Positions 30,864-39,171 of a stretch of DNA of 45,446 bases are shown piece by piece; position 1 is the stretch's first letter; each line of letters starts with the position of its first letter. Position numbers and translations under genes: made by a program. Source of the DNA: a virus; IMG/VR virus record IMGVR_UViG_3300044908_000046, positions 1 through 45,446 of that record. One strand, written 5' to 3'. Below the pieces are notes generated by a model. It was not told the DNA's origin. It did no database searches and saw nothing but the letters and a program-made list of their open reading frames with translations.

Positions 30864-32686
30864 TGGCCGACACCCCACAAATCGACTGGCAGAACGATCC
30901 CGACTTTCATCAGCTCCCCTTGGCTGAGAAGCATAAGGTCTTGCTCTCCGCCGATCCCGATTACAAAGCGCTTCCCCCGCAGGAACAATCCAAAGCGCTG
31001 AACTCAATCCATTACGGAGCGGGCGGAGCGGGAACAGGCGCAGAATTTACAAAAAACAAGCTGTCAAACGAACAGGGCGGAGGGATCACCACAAAAGGGG
31101 CGGGCACGGCTGCTGGCAACGTCCTGAAGCAGCAAGCCGTCAGCACTTTCTCGCCAACCAACATGGCCAAGAGTGCAGGGCTGATGGCGATCGACCCGTT
31201 GAATGTGCATTCTTTGCCGGGAGCCTATGACGAAGCAAAAGCGGGATGGCAGCGCGGGCATGGCCTACTAGGAAAAATCGGGGAATCGGTAACTTCTGGC
31301 CTTGGCTCCTACGTGGGCATGAGCGGGAAAAGCGCGGCGGAACATGGCGAGCGGGGCGAAGGCGGGGCGATTCTCGGAGAAGCGGCTGTTCCGGTTGCGG
31401 AACTGGCAGCAGGAGAGGCAATCGGCCGTGGCGTCCCTGCTCTCAGAAAGGTTGGCGGGGAGCATCTCTACACTCCGGAAGGAACTTTGAAGCCAACCGT
31501 CAAAACCATTGGGCAGGTTGGCGGAATGGTTGGAGGCGGAGCTTACGGTGCGGCCCATGGCAATCCTGCCGCCGCAGTGATAGGTGCAGGGTCGGGATAC
31601 AGACTTGGCCCAAGCCTCATAGAGAAGGCGTTTCCTTATCGTCCATCGCCGGAATTTCCTGGCGCTCCTCTGCCGGCAGCCAGCGATTTCTACGCCCACG
31701 AAGGGGCAGAGCGAAACGCTATCCGCAGTAAAAACGAGGCTTTGACCAAACAGCAAGCCCGAGAAGCGGCTCGGCAAGAGAAATTGCAACCCATCCCAAC
31801 GGACACGCCAACTCCCATCTCACCCGGTGCACACTTGCCTTCCGCCAATGAGTTCTATGCCAAGGAAGGGGCGGAGAGAAACGCGATTCTTGCCCGTGGC
31901 GAGGGAGAGAAACCGGCTGTGGCGGAGTTCCCTGGCGCGCACCTGCCATCCATGGAGGACTTCTACTCCAAACGCGGAGAGGAGTTGAATGCGATTCGCA
32001 GACGGGGCATCAATGAGCCGAAACCAGCCGCGGGAGAAGTTGGATCTGCTGGCACGGCCCCATCTCCAGAAGTTATGCACTTCCCCGAACCGCGCGCTTT
32101 GCAACCGGGAGATAAGCCGGGGTCGATGTATTCCATCCCACGCGACGAACTGACCGGAGCGGCGCAGCGCGGAGCCCCTGGAGCTGGCGACGTTCTGCGC
32201 AATATCAACAAGCCGATCATTTACACGCCGCGAGAAGGTGTGGGGTACCCCGGCCCGCGCACAGAACCTCCGCCTACCTTGCCGCCGACCGTGACAGCCG
32301 CGCATCAGCCCGAAGTCATCCGCATGGGAACTGGCGTTGGAGCCGAAGGCCCGCAACCCGTCGGAGTAAGAAAAGTTGGGACAGCCAACGACCGGCCACA
32401 GGTGCCTTACAAGGGCGGCATCAACGAAAAAGGCGTGGAAGCATCTATGCGAACGATTTCCCTGGAAGATATGGTGACGGGATTATCTACGGAAGTTCAG
32501 CGGATGACTGACACGCTCAGAAATTCTCCAGGCAGGCCGGCGGCAGAGAAGGCGCAGATGCAACAGCAAATCGACCAGTACCAGCAGAGATTAGATGAAT
32601 TGCGCAAATCCGCACAAACCAAAGGGGTCGCGCAAAGAGCCGAGCGCCAGCGGGTCGCAACTCTCAGAAGCGGCAGAGTTTTCTAG
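30863..32686 (+). CDS. Candidate ejection protein with triple peptide repeat
   Basis: A 607-aa protein. Residues about 75-270 contain Gly/Ala segments, including a glycine-zipper stretch (VGGMVGGGAYGAAHGNPAAAV) able to enter membranes. Then come three repeats of the pattern PGA-x-LP-x3-x-FY-x2-GAERNAI-x-(K/R) (for example PGAHLPSANEFYAKEGAERN). The C-terminus has a charged helix. It starts at ATG 30863 in a TAATG overlap and convergently overlaps the minus-strand genes at its end. It is the likely membrane-spanning part of the ejection complex. Confidence 0.55.
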   Translation: MADTPQIDWQNDPDFHQLPLAEKHKVLLSADPDYKALPPQEQSKALNSIHYGAGGAGTGAEFTKNKLSNEQGGGITTKGAGTAAGNVLKQQAVSTFSPTNMAKSAGLMAIDPLNVHSLPGAYDEAKAGWQRGHGLLGKIGESVTSGLGSYVGMSGKSAAEHGERGEGGAILGEAAVPVAELAAGEAIGRGVPALRKVGGEHLYTPEGTLKPTVKTIGQVGGMVGGGAYGAAHGNPAAAVIGAGSGYRLGPSLIEKAFPYRPSPEFPGAPLPAASDFYAHEGAERNAIRSKNEALTKQQAREAARQEKLQPIPTDTPTPISPGAHLPSANEFYAKEGAERNAILARGEGEKPAVAEFPGAHLPSMEDFYSKRGEELNAIRRRGINEPKPAAGEVGSAGTAPSPEVMHFPEPRALQPGDKPGSMYSIPRDELTGAAQRGAPGAGDVLRNINKPIIYTPREGVGYPGPRTEPPPTLPPTVTAAHQPEVIRMGTGVGAEGPQPVGVRKVGTANDRPQVPYKGGINEKGVEASMRTISLEDMVTGLSTEVQRMTDTLRNSPGRPAAEKAQMQQQIDQYQQRLDELRKSAQTKGVAQRAERQRVATLRSGRVF

Positions 32687-32802
32687 CGTGGAGAATGGCT
32701 GTAGAGCAAGTCGCGCAGCTTGCCGGGAACCTTCATAGGCGCAGCGGCATTCCAGGCTTTCTTTGGAGGCTTCGGCGGCTTGGGTGTGGCTGGCTTGGTC
32801 AC
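32683..32802 (-). CDS. Possible 39-aa Pro/Lys-rich protein, antisense to the late unit
   Basis: A minus-strand frame starting at GTG 32802 in a GTGA overlap with the frame upstream. The product is rich in Pro and Lys (KPATPKPPKPPKKAW) with a basic end. Its stop overlaps the convergent ejection gene. It is part of the minus-strand island with the HNH gene. Support is from coupling and composition only. Confidence 0.4.
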   Translation of the reverse strand: MTKPATPKPPKPPKKAWNAAAPMKVPGKLRDLLYSHSPR

Positions 32803-32912
32803 GAGCGCCCCTTGATGGCGTCAATAAGTTCTTTCCAATGCAGCGTAGCCCACTTTTCCGTGAAATGCGCCAGCGCGCCAAGCGAGAGCAGCAGAATCAT
32901 AGTGTTCAGCAT
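32799..32912 (-). CDS. Possible 37-aa membrane protein, antisense to the late unit
   Basis: ATG 32912, then a single hydrophobic segment (MILLLSLGALAHF) and a short charged tail. It ends in a GTGA overlap with the next minus-strand frame. It follows the HNH-AP2 gene in the leftward direction, so all three may be one transcript. Confidence 0.4.
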   Translation of the reverse strand: MLNTMILLLSLGALAHFTEKWATLHWKELIDAIKGRS

Positions 32913-32995
32913 GGACCGAGTCTCGCAGGAACGTCGATTCCTAGAAATAGACGACTGGTACCCTTTTGAACAGTACCTTTGGCAGCCGAGAAGTA

Positions 32996-33547
32996 CTATT
33001 TGAAATTCTGAAAAGCAAACTCGCCATGCAACTCCTTCGCAGCCTTGTCGTAAGCCTTGGCCGCCTCTTCGGGGGTAGGGAAATTTCCAAGGATGAATCT
33101 TTTCCCATTACAGCGAATCGCCGCTCGCCAGCCAGTTTTAAGTCCGTAGAAAGAAACGCCCTTGAAACCAGAAGTATTGGTAGAACACAGTCCAGCGTTT
33201 TGAGCATTCTGCGCCGTTGTGGACTTCCGAAGGTTCTGCCTGCGGTTGTCGAGCGAGTCTCCGTTGATGTGATCCGCAAACTCTCTATTTTTACACCCAA
33301 GGATAACGCGATGCATCCAAACGTGAAACTGTCTTGGCCCAACACCGGAAAAGTTAGTCATCGCTCGCACGGCGTAGAATTGGCGACACCCGTGCCGCGT
33401 CCGGGAATGAGCGTGCCAAGCGAATTGCATGAGCCAGTCGTAGTCGGAAGCGTCAACGATGGTAACTTTTCCTTTGGTGAGAGGAATTACTTTATACTCT
33501 TTGTTGAATGGCTGAGTAATCTCGCGTCTGAATACGCGGGCTGGCAT
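32996..33547 (-). CDS. HNH-AP2 homing endonuclease
   Basis: A 183-aa protein. The N-terminal two-thirds is an HNH domain (FHVWMHRVILGCKNREFADHINGDSLDNRRQN-type core; Asp-His and Asn residues in place). The last third is an AP2 DNA-binding domain (SGFKGVSFYGLKTGW, RFILGNFPTPEEAAKAYDKAAKE). ATG 33547 follows GAAGGAGG. It lies antisense, directly beside the SGNH gene start. This type moves by cutting an uninterrupted allele. Paralogous to 35545-36075. Confidence 0.85.
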   Translation of the reverse strand: MPARVFRREITQPFNKEYKVIPLTKGKVTIVDASDYDWLMQFAWHAHSRTRHGCRQFYAVRAMTNFSGVGPRQFHVWMHRVILGCKNREFADHINGDSLDNRRQNLRKSTTAQNAQNAGLCSTNTSGFKGVSFYGLKTGWRAAIRCNGKRFILGNFPTPEEAAKAYDKAAKELHGEFAFQNFK

Positions 33548-33568
33548 AGACCCTCCTTCAAAGGGCGT

Positions 33569-35551
33569 GTGCTACTCAGCCATTTTGCCATACTTTCTCT
33601 TCTTTGTCTGTCATTACCAATTAGTACCTTAACTCAAAATCCGCCTGGCGGTTACGGACCAGGCCAGAGCGGCGGGGGCGGCTCCAGCACAACCTCCGTT
33701 TCCGCTATTCCGGGCTTTCCTGGCGTTACCTCCGTGCCGATTACTTCCGGCTTGATAGCGGAGTACCGGATGCTGCCCACAGAGTCTCCTGCCGCGCTGG
33801 TGGACTATTCAGGCAACGGCAACAACGCCACTGGAACGGCGGGTGTGGCTCCGACAATCATCCCTGTTACTGGCGGCATTTCCTGCCCAGGCACCGGGGG
33901 AGTTGTCCTGCCTGCGGGACTCAATTCCGCGCTGACTATCATCGCTTTCATCGGCTATCAGTTGCCATCGGTCAGCACAGACAGCGCCATACTCAGCGGG
34001 AGCACCTTTAACATCGCCTTCGACCTAAATTCTGGAGGGGGCGCTCCGATCCTTGGACAAGGGATTCTCCGCACAGTTAAGCCTGGCTTAGCTGTCACTC
34101 AGGCTTATGCCAGCGCACTGGGCACGAATGTCGTTGCGGTCACAATGGGCACAACCGATGTTCTCTATCTCAATGGCGTGGCAGTGCCGGATTACACTAC
34201 CGGGCCGGGAACGTCCGCGGGGCTTCAGTCCTCGGGGGCATGGCAAATCTGCGGTGCCGGTGCTCTCTACTACACCGGGCAAATCTACTACATGGCTCTT
34301 TACAACCGCGCGCTGACTGCGGCGGAGATTGCCGGAGATTCGAAGTTCATACTCAGCGCGATGGCGAATCGTAACGTTCCGCAATCCTTGCAATCGAGCG
34401 TAGTAGGCAACACCTACACCTGCGTCGGAGATTCCATCACAGTGGTTAACGGCGCTCCGCTGTCCTGGTGCAACAACATGCCGGGGATGACCAATGGCTC
34501 TTGGACAACCTTCAACTTCGGCCTAGCAGGAAGGACCTCGCAATCGGAATCCACGGCGGCAAAAATCGACAACGACTTGTACATGCGGCAGCCTGCCAAC
34601 GGACGCTCGGTCATCAACATCTTTGAAGGCATCAACGACTTTGCCACGCCAAAAACCGGGACACAGATTATCGAGTACCTGATGAACTGGTGCCGTGGCA
34701 GGAAAAACTCCGGGTATGACCGGGTTTTCATGGTTTCCATGATTAGCAACACGCTATACGATGCCGGGAAGGATGTGCTAGACCCTCTTGAGCGCCAATA
34801 CTGGCGTGGCTGCTTCGATGGTTTCACGGACTTAGGCGGCACGCTCGGGCTAGGAGCCGACGGGCAAAGCGCTACAGGATTCTTTCAGGGCGATCATATT
34901 CACCCCACACAGCAATCCGTTCTGAACATCATGGCTCCGTTGATTCAGCGCACGTTCAATGACTTGTACGCAGCGCAGGATTTCTCAACCGGGAACACCT
35001 ATACGACCACAGCCACCGTTCCAGCGACGATCACCGCGGCCACTGAATCAACCAACACGATGACGTTTACCGTGGCGAATACGTTCTCTCCAGGCCAGTG
35101 CGCCATTGTTACGGGTGTCACCCCGGCAGGCTATAACAGCACGGCGGGAAACCTGACCATGGGATGCTGGTTTATTTTGACGGCGAGCAGTTCGGCATTT
35201 ACCGCATACAACGGAACAACCGGACTGGGGGCGGGGACCATCTTCGGCACAGCGGTAGTTCCTCAAGAATTGGATGTGGATGTGTATGCGACTCTCGGCG
35301 GTTCAGCGGTAACTCCGATCCACACGCTACAGACATGCCAAGGGAGAACCGGGCAGCCCATCTATCGACGCATCACCAATTCGACAAGCCCGTGGACAAT
35401 CACACCTTTTCTATCGACGGAAACAATAGATGGCGGCGCTACATTCACAGCACCGCTCGCCACATCTACTAACTGGCCAATCGTCAAGCTGGAGTCTGTT
35501 CTTGTGAGCGCGGCGGCAGCAGGTTGCACCTGGAAGGCTTCGACTCAATGA
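33569..35551 (+). CDS. Secreted LamG-SGNH hydrolase
   Basis: A 660-aa protein. GTG 33569, after AAAGGG, begins a Sec signal (LLSHFAILSLLCLSLP) followed by a Gly-rich linker. About residues 70-270 form a LamG/concanavalin-like sandwich (LIAEYRMLP, VDYSGNGNNATG). An SGNH esterase follows, with GDS near 287-289 (block I), NFGLAG (block II), GIND near 353 (block III) and D-H-x-H near 442-445 (block V). The C-terminal ~190 residues are beta-rich. It probably removes acyl groups from surface sugars. Signal peptide on a phage enzyme is notable. Confidence 0.75.
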   Translation: MLLSHFAILSLLCLSLPISTLTQNPPGGYGPGQSGGGGSSTTSVSAIPGFPGVTSVPITSGLIAEYRMLPTESPAALVDYSGNGNNATGTAGVAPTIIPVTGGISCPGTGGVVLPAGLNSALTIIAFIGYQLPSVSTDSAILSGSTFNIAFDLNSGGGAPILGQGILRTVKPGLAVTQAYASALGTNVVAVTMGTTDVLYLNGVAVPDYTTGPGTSAGLQSSGAWQICGAGALYYTGQIYYMALYNRALTAAEIAGDSKFILSAMANRNVPQSLQSSVVGNTYTCVGDSITVVNGAPLSWCNNMPGMTNGSWTTFNFGLAGRTSQSESTAAKIDNDLYMRQPANGRSVINIFEGINDFATPKTGTQIIEYLMNWCRGRKNSGYDRVFMVSMISNTLYDAGKDVLDPLERQYWRGCFDGFTDLGGTLGLGADGQSATGFFQGDHIHPTQQSVLNIMAPLIQRTFNDLYAAQDFSTGNTYTTTATVPATITAATESTNTMTFTVANTFSPGQCAIVTGVTPAGYNSTAGNLTMGCWFILTASSSAFTAYNGTTGLGAGTIFGTAVVPQELDVDVYATLGGSAVTPIHTLQTCQGRTGQPIYRRITNSTSPWTITPFLSTETIDGGATFTAPLATSTNWPIVKLESVLVSAAAAGCTWKASTQ

Positions 35552-36075
35552 TTTATTTGAGCAAATTTGTGGTGATGAACTTTTGCGGCTTCATCGTAGG
35601 CGTGCGCAGCCTCTTCTTTTGTCGCAAAATCTCCCAGCCAAATGCGCTTGCCAGAAACGCATATGGAAGCGGCCCATCTTTTGTGTCCACTCTGAGGAAA
35701 TATCCCCTTGAAACCACTTCTGTTCCTGCGGAGCATTCTTCTGTTTGTGCAATTTTCTTGATGCGTGCACAAACGAAGATTACTCTTTCGATTGTTGAGG
35801 CCGTCGAAGTCTTTGTGGTCAACTTCTTGTTTTTTATTGGCGCGAAGTATTTCTCGGTGCATTCTTATTTCTTTGCGCGGTTGGCCATAATTCCTAGGGG
35901 CGCTGCGGACCGCGTAGGATGTGTATGCGTAACAATGGACTTTCCAATTCCATTTCGAGAGCCACTCAAAATCTTCGGCGTCAACGGTGGCATTTTGTCC
36001 CATCGTAAGCGGAATAAAACGGTAGGATGGATCGAGCGGCTGGACAACCTCGTGTCTCTTCACGGGGCGTTTCAT
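35545..36075 (-). CDS. HNH-AP2 homing endonuclease, second copy
   Basis: A 176-aa protein with the same layout as 32996-33547. It has an HNH core (EIRMHREILRANKKQEVDH, DGLNNRKSNLRLC), then an AP2 domain (SGFKGIFPQSGHKRW, RIWLGDFATKEEAAHAYDEAAK). It starts at ATG 36075 behind GTGAGGTG and ends seven bases inside the SGNH gene's stop, antisense. With the other copy it encloses the hydrolase gene. Confidence 0.85.
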   Translation of the reverse strand: MKRPVKRHEVVQPLDPSYRFIPLTMGQNATVDAEDFEWLSKWNWKVHCYAYTSYAVRSAPRNYGQPRKEIRMHREILRANKKQEVDHKDFDGLNNRKSNLRLCTHQENCTNRRMLRRNRSGFKGIFPQSGHKRWAASICVSGKRIWLGDFATKEEAAHAYDEAAKVHHHKFAQINH

Positions 36076-36120
36076 CGGTGCACCTCACATGCACTGAGTT
36101 CAGCCGCATTTTAACATAAC

Positions 36121-36903
36121 ATGTCCCCGATTGAACATACACCGCTCACGCCCCGGCACTATTCTGACTTTATGCGCAACTCATGGCGAATCATCTCGGG
36201 GCTCTTCTGGGGCACGCTGTTCTGCTTGCTCTATCCTTTCTGGACGCTAGGGCAGGCGATCACCGTCCAGCCAACGAATGAAACCGTCACAGTGGGCTCT
36301 TCGGCGACTTTCTCTGTGACTGTCAGCGGAGGGCCGTGCTCGCCGTTCTGGACAGTAAACGGAGTTGGTCACTACGGCTCCAAAGGTTCGACCGTCACCT
36401 ATGTTATCCCGCTGGCCACGATTGCCGAGAGCGGAACCACGCTGAGCGTCAACCTCTATGGTTGCACCGGGGGAACAGCCAGTTTGCAATCCAACACCGT
36501 GACGCTCACTGTGATTCCTGTTCCGCCGACTGTTAGTTTGACCGTTACCGGCCAGCTCGTCTTTGACGATTCAACCGCCGTGTACTCTGGGCCAGTTACC
36601 ATCAGCCAGTGGAACGGGACTACTTGGGTGTCTGCGGGAAGCGTGGCTAGCGACACATTGGGGAACCTCACTGGCTCGCTTTCCATCAACACGGGCTTGG
36701 TGGACGCCAACGGGTACGTCGAACTTGAGTTCATTCTGCCGGGGACTTCCGCGCCGATCGCGCAATTCTCGAACACGATGGCGGTAGATCAATTCACGCA
36801 GGGCTCGACGGGGCTTACGATTCAAGTCGTTTTGTTCAAGGCGCCTATGCTCGCAAAGTTACTCGCCGTCACGAAAAGTTCTTCGTTTGCATTGACGCCC
36901 TGA
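36121..36903 (+). CDS. Exported Ig-like domain protein
   Basis: A 260-aa protein. A hydrophobic Sec signal (ISGLFWGTLFCLLYPFWTLG) ends at TLGQA, followed by an Ig-like module (ITVQPTNETVTVGSSATFSV) and a second beta module. ATG 36121 has no clear Shine-Dalgarno, and ATG 36172 gives a more usual signal length. It lies right after the HNH gene and before another exported protein. Possible cell-surface or receptor-binding role. Confidence 0.55.
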   Translation: MSPIEHTPLTPRHYSDFMRNSWRIISGLFWGTLFCLLYPFWTLGQAITVQPTNETVTVGSSATFSVTVSGGPCSPFWTVNGVGHYGSKGSTVTYVIPLATIAESGTTLSVNLYGCTGGTASLQSNTVTLTVIPVPPTVSLTVTGQLVFDDSTAVYSGPVTISQWNGTTWVSAGSVASDTLGNLTGSLSINTGLVDANGYVELEFILPGTSAPIAQFSNTMAVDQFTQGSTGLTIQVVLFKAPMLAKLLAVTKSSSFALTP

Positions 36904-36913
36904 TGGAGATTTT

Positions 36914-37141
36914 ATGAAATTGGCATTCTTAATGCTTTTATTCGCTCTGCCCCAGGCCGGGCACGTTGAAAAGGGCAAGACCAAACTCGACGCTGACGGG
37001 AAAAGTATCGTCCGCTTCCACCAGAAATTCGATGCCATGCCCCATTGCGAGGCCACGGGCGGCAAGGTCAAAGCGTGGACCAGGGAATCTATTCACGTGA
37101 TCGGCATGCCGGGAAGTAAAGTTTCATGGGTCTGCAACTAA
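36914..37141 (+). CDS. Small exported beta protein
   Basis: A 75-aa protein. MKLAFLMLLFALPQAG is a short Sec signal. The mature part resembles small phage beta domains with pattern G-x-A-x-V-x-F-x4-F-x3-P-x-C...W-V-C, distantly like H-type lectin modules. Two Cys near both ends could form a disulphide outside the cytoplasm. No function proven. Confidence 0.55.
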   Translation: MKLAFLMLLFALPQAGHVEKGKTKLDADGKSIVRFHQKFDAMPHCEATGGKVKAWTRESIHVIGMPGSKVSWVCN

Positions 37142-37494
37142 GACAATGTGTCGCCTTTCGGGAAGAGCACGCTTCGAGCGCGAGCGTGTATGTGCGCTGC
37201 GGGGAGCGGACCAAGACCCACAAGGGCAGCCGGTTTTGCAGGGCGCACGAACAGGCGTACAGAGAAATCATACTCGGCATTCTGATGCAGGGCGGCCGGA
37301 ACAAGCCGCCGCGGTCCTGGGGCGCTAACGGGAGGCCTGTAAGGGTATATTTGCGCTCGCAGGAAACCAGGCAGAAGATTAGTGCCACAATGAAAGCCAG
37401 GGGAGTGGAGCCAAGCCTCGCAACGCTCCGCAAGGCGCACTCGGCAGAGTCGCGGCAGAAGATCAGTGCCACGCTGAAAGCTAGGGGCTTATGA
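37126..37494 (+). CDS. NUMOD3-like motif protein (homing-associated)
   Basis: A 122-aa basic protein. Two tandem NUMOD3-type motifs (SQETRQKISATMKARG and SAESRQKISATLKARG) occupy the C-terminus, and the N-terminus has a Cys/His cluster (VRCGERTK, RFCRAHEQ). NUMOD3 motifs are DNA-binding parts of homing nucleases, but no nuclease core is visible, so this may be a remnant or an uncoupled DNA-binding protein. It overlaps the previous stop. Confidence 0.6.
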   Translation: MGLQLRQCVAFREEHASSASVYVRCGERTKTHKGSRFCRAHEQAYREIILGILMQGGRNKPPRSWGANGRPVRVYLRSQETRQKISATMKARGVEPSLATLRKAHSAESRQKISATLKARGL

Positions 37495-37928
37495 TGTACC
37501 AGACGGCGGCAAACCCGAATCTGCAAGTTGTCCTTGCATGGCTCCAACCCGCTCTATTGGCCGTTGTCGGCATCATTACCGCGTGGGGCATCGGCCTCGC
37601 AAAGAGCCGAGGCGAGCGAGTTGAGAAAGCCACCAAGGAAAACGCCGCGAAGCAGATAGAAATTCTCTCCGTCACCCATGACGTTCACACACTGGTAAAC
37701 AGCCAGTACGGTATCGCCTTGGCGCTAATCAATACGCAGGCCCGCGCAAAGTTAGCCGACGCCAAACTCATCGCGGCGCTGAACTCCGATCAAGCGAAAA
37801 AGGAGCAGTACGAGCAGGACATTCTACTGGCGAAACTCAACGTGGAAGATTCCGAGAAAAAACTTGCCGAACACGAAGCCAAACAGCACGTTGTGGACAT
37901 CCGTGACGCGAAGGACGCGAAGGCGTGA
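37491..37928 (+). CDS. Membrane-anchored coiled-coil protein (possible lysis component)
   Basis: A 145-aa protein. It has an N-terminal transmembrane segment (VVLAWLQPALLAVVGIITAW), a stretch with HDVHTLVNSQYGIALALINT typical of small phage membrane proteins near lysis genes, and a long Lys/Glu coiled-coil C-terminus. ATG 37491 overlaps the previous stop as ATGA. A holin-associated or spanin-like role is possible, but no spanin lipobox is present. Confidence 0.5.
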   Translation: MMYQTAANPNLQVVLAWLQPALLAVVGIITAWGIGLAKSRGERVEKATKENAAKQIEILSVTHDVHTLVNSQYGIALALINTQARAKLADAKLIAALNSDQAKKEQYEQDILLAKLNVEDSEKKLAEHEAKQHVVDIRDAKDAKA

Positions 37929-38074
37929 GCACTTGCCCCATCTGCAGCCAGGAGATCAAGCCCGGCGAAGGCGAACTCCACACCGTTTTGGGCAAGGCTT
38001 ACGAGTATCACAGGACATGCCTTGAAGCCCTGATGGCCAAGGTGCAAGGGAAGCGGGACGGGCGCAAAAAATAG
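37925..38074 (+). CDS. Small zinc-ribbon protein
   Basis: A 49-aa protein starting at GTG 37925 in a GTGA overlap. TCPICSQEIKPGEGELH, then YHRTCLEALMA, gives C-x2-C...H...H-x2-C, a likely zinc ribbon, followed by a basic tail. It is coupled to the membrane protein upstream. Function unknown. Confidence 0.6.
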   Translation: MSTCPICSQEIKPGEGELHTVLGKAYEYHRTCLEALMAKVQGKRDGRKK

Positions 38075-38159
38075 GACTCTGGGCGGTTCGTTGTAGGCGG
38101 CGAAAGCCGTTGGGGCTGGGAACAGCGGGCCGCCCGGAGACTGACAGGATGATACGGAT

Positions 38160-38327
38160 TTGGCGGCGTATGGCGAATTACTTGAACTGCTCGGTGCAGT
38201 CGTGATGTTTGCGCTTGTCGTTGTGGGGCTGTTCGGGGCGGCAGTTTTAGCGGCGTTGTTTCTGATGGAAGCGATTCACTACAGCGTTCGCGTGATTCGA
38301 AGAAAGTGGAAGGAAGGCAAGATATGA
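38160..38327 (+). CDS. Small membrane protein, holin candidate
   Basis: A 55-aa protein with one or two hydrophobic stretches (LLGAVVMFALVVVGLFGAAV, then LAALFLMEAI) and a basic C-terminus (RVIRRKWKEGKI). This is the size and charge layout of small holins. The TTG at 38160 is the first usable start after an in-frame stop. AGGA lies about 10 bases upstream. The stop overlaps the next ATG as ATGA. The interval 38075-38159 has no gene I can see. Confidence 0.5.
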   Translation: MAAYGELLELLGAVVMFALVVVGLFGAAVLAALFLMEAIHYSVRVIRRKWKEGKI

Positions 38328-38947
38328 ACAGGCGCAGATTCGTACAGAGCGTTCCGCTGATGGCGGGAACCGCTGTTTTGCTTGAGGGCTGCCCCACGGG
38401 AGCGGTCGATACCGTCCTGAACTTGCTGAATCTTTTGGCCCCAGGAATTGACGGGATTTTGCCGCTGGTCGGGCTGGCCGATCCGATTCTGATTCCTGTC
38501 TTGCAAGGGGCCGTCGCGGCCTTTGATGCTACGCTTGCAACCGTCACGGCGGCGTGGAAAAACTACGAAACCGCGCTGGCGGCGAACGGCGGCAACACTC
38601 CGTCTCTGCTGCAGATGTTCAAGTCGGCCTTGTCCAGCCTGAACACCAATATCCAACAGGTTCTCGCCGCCGCCCACGTCAAAGACCCGGCCACGGCCAC
38701 AGTGATAGGCGAAATCGTGGCCGCCGTCAGCACGGAAATCGGGCAAATCGTCTCCATCTTTACGCCTCCGCTGGCCACGCATGCGACGGCGCGAACCAAC
38801 GCCACGGTTGCGGTCATGCCGACCGACACGCAAATAACCGCAGAGGAGCTGGCGTTCAAGAATCGTATGAGGGCCATTCTCAGCAGGCAAACGGGCGACG
38901 TGCAACTCGATGCGCAAACGGCCACCATCGCCAAGGCGTTCAACTAA
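38324..38947 (+). CDS. Tat-signal, possible lipoprotein
   Basis: A 207-aa protein. The N-terminus MNRRRFVQSVPLMAGTAVLL carries the twin-arginine motif (RRRF), and the following EGC could be a lipobox-like Cys (LLEGC). The mature protein is a long Ala-rich helical bundle (LNTNIQQVLAAAHV, VIGEIVAAVSTEIGQIVSIF). It resembles small exported proteins of bacterial origin more than lysis enzymes. ATG 38324 follows GGAAGGAAGG. Second Tat-type protein in this genome. Confidence 0.55.
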   Translation: MNRRRFVQSVPLMAGTAVLLEGCPTGAVDTVLNLLNLLAPGIDGILPLVGLADPILIPVLQGAVAAFDATLATVTAAWKNYETALAANGGNTPSLLQMFKSALSSLNTNIQQVLAAAHVKDPATATVIGEIVAAVSTEIGQIVSIFTPPLATHATARTNATVAVMPTDTQITAEELAFKNRMRAILSRQTGDVQLDAQTATIAKAFN

Positions 38948-39165
38948 TGCCCAGTCAACAATTGTCCTACGGCGACACGGTGGTAACTCTTCATTACTCG
39001 CTGTTTGGAGGGGCTACGACGGTCGATATTTCTTGCCGCCTCTACCAAGCCAAGGGCATGTCCCTCGATGACTTCATGGCGCTGGCAAACGTTGGAATAG
39101 AAGCCAAGGCCAAACTGCTCGATCCGGCAGTCATGGGCAGCGACGGTATCTTGCGGGCCGGGTGA
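38947..39165 (+). CDS. Hypothetical 72-aa late protein
   Basis: Starts at ATG 38947 in a TAATG overlap. The product begins with beta strands (LSYGDTVVTLHYSLFGGATTVD) and has a C-terminal helix. No family recognised. Cotranscribed with the Tat protein. Confidence 0.5.
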   Translation: MPSQQLSYGDTVVTLHYSLFGGATTVDISCRLYQAKGMSLDDFMALANVGIEAKAKLLDPAVMGSDGILRAG

Positions 39166-39171
39166 CTCTTT

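Noticed and set aside
32966-33568. Upstream extension of the SGNH hydrolase frame
   Set aside because: This part is antisense to the HNH-AP2 gene. The signal peptide and ribosome site place the start at 33569.
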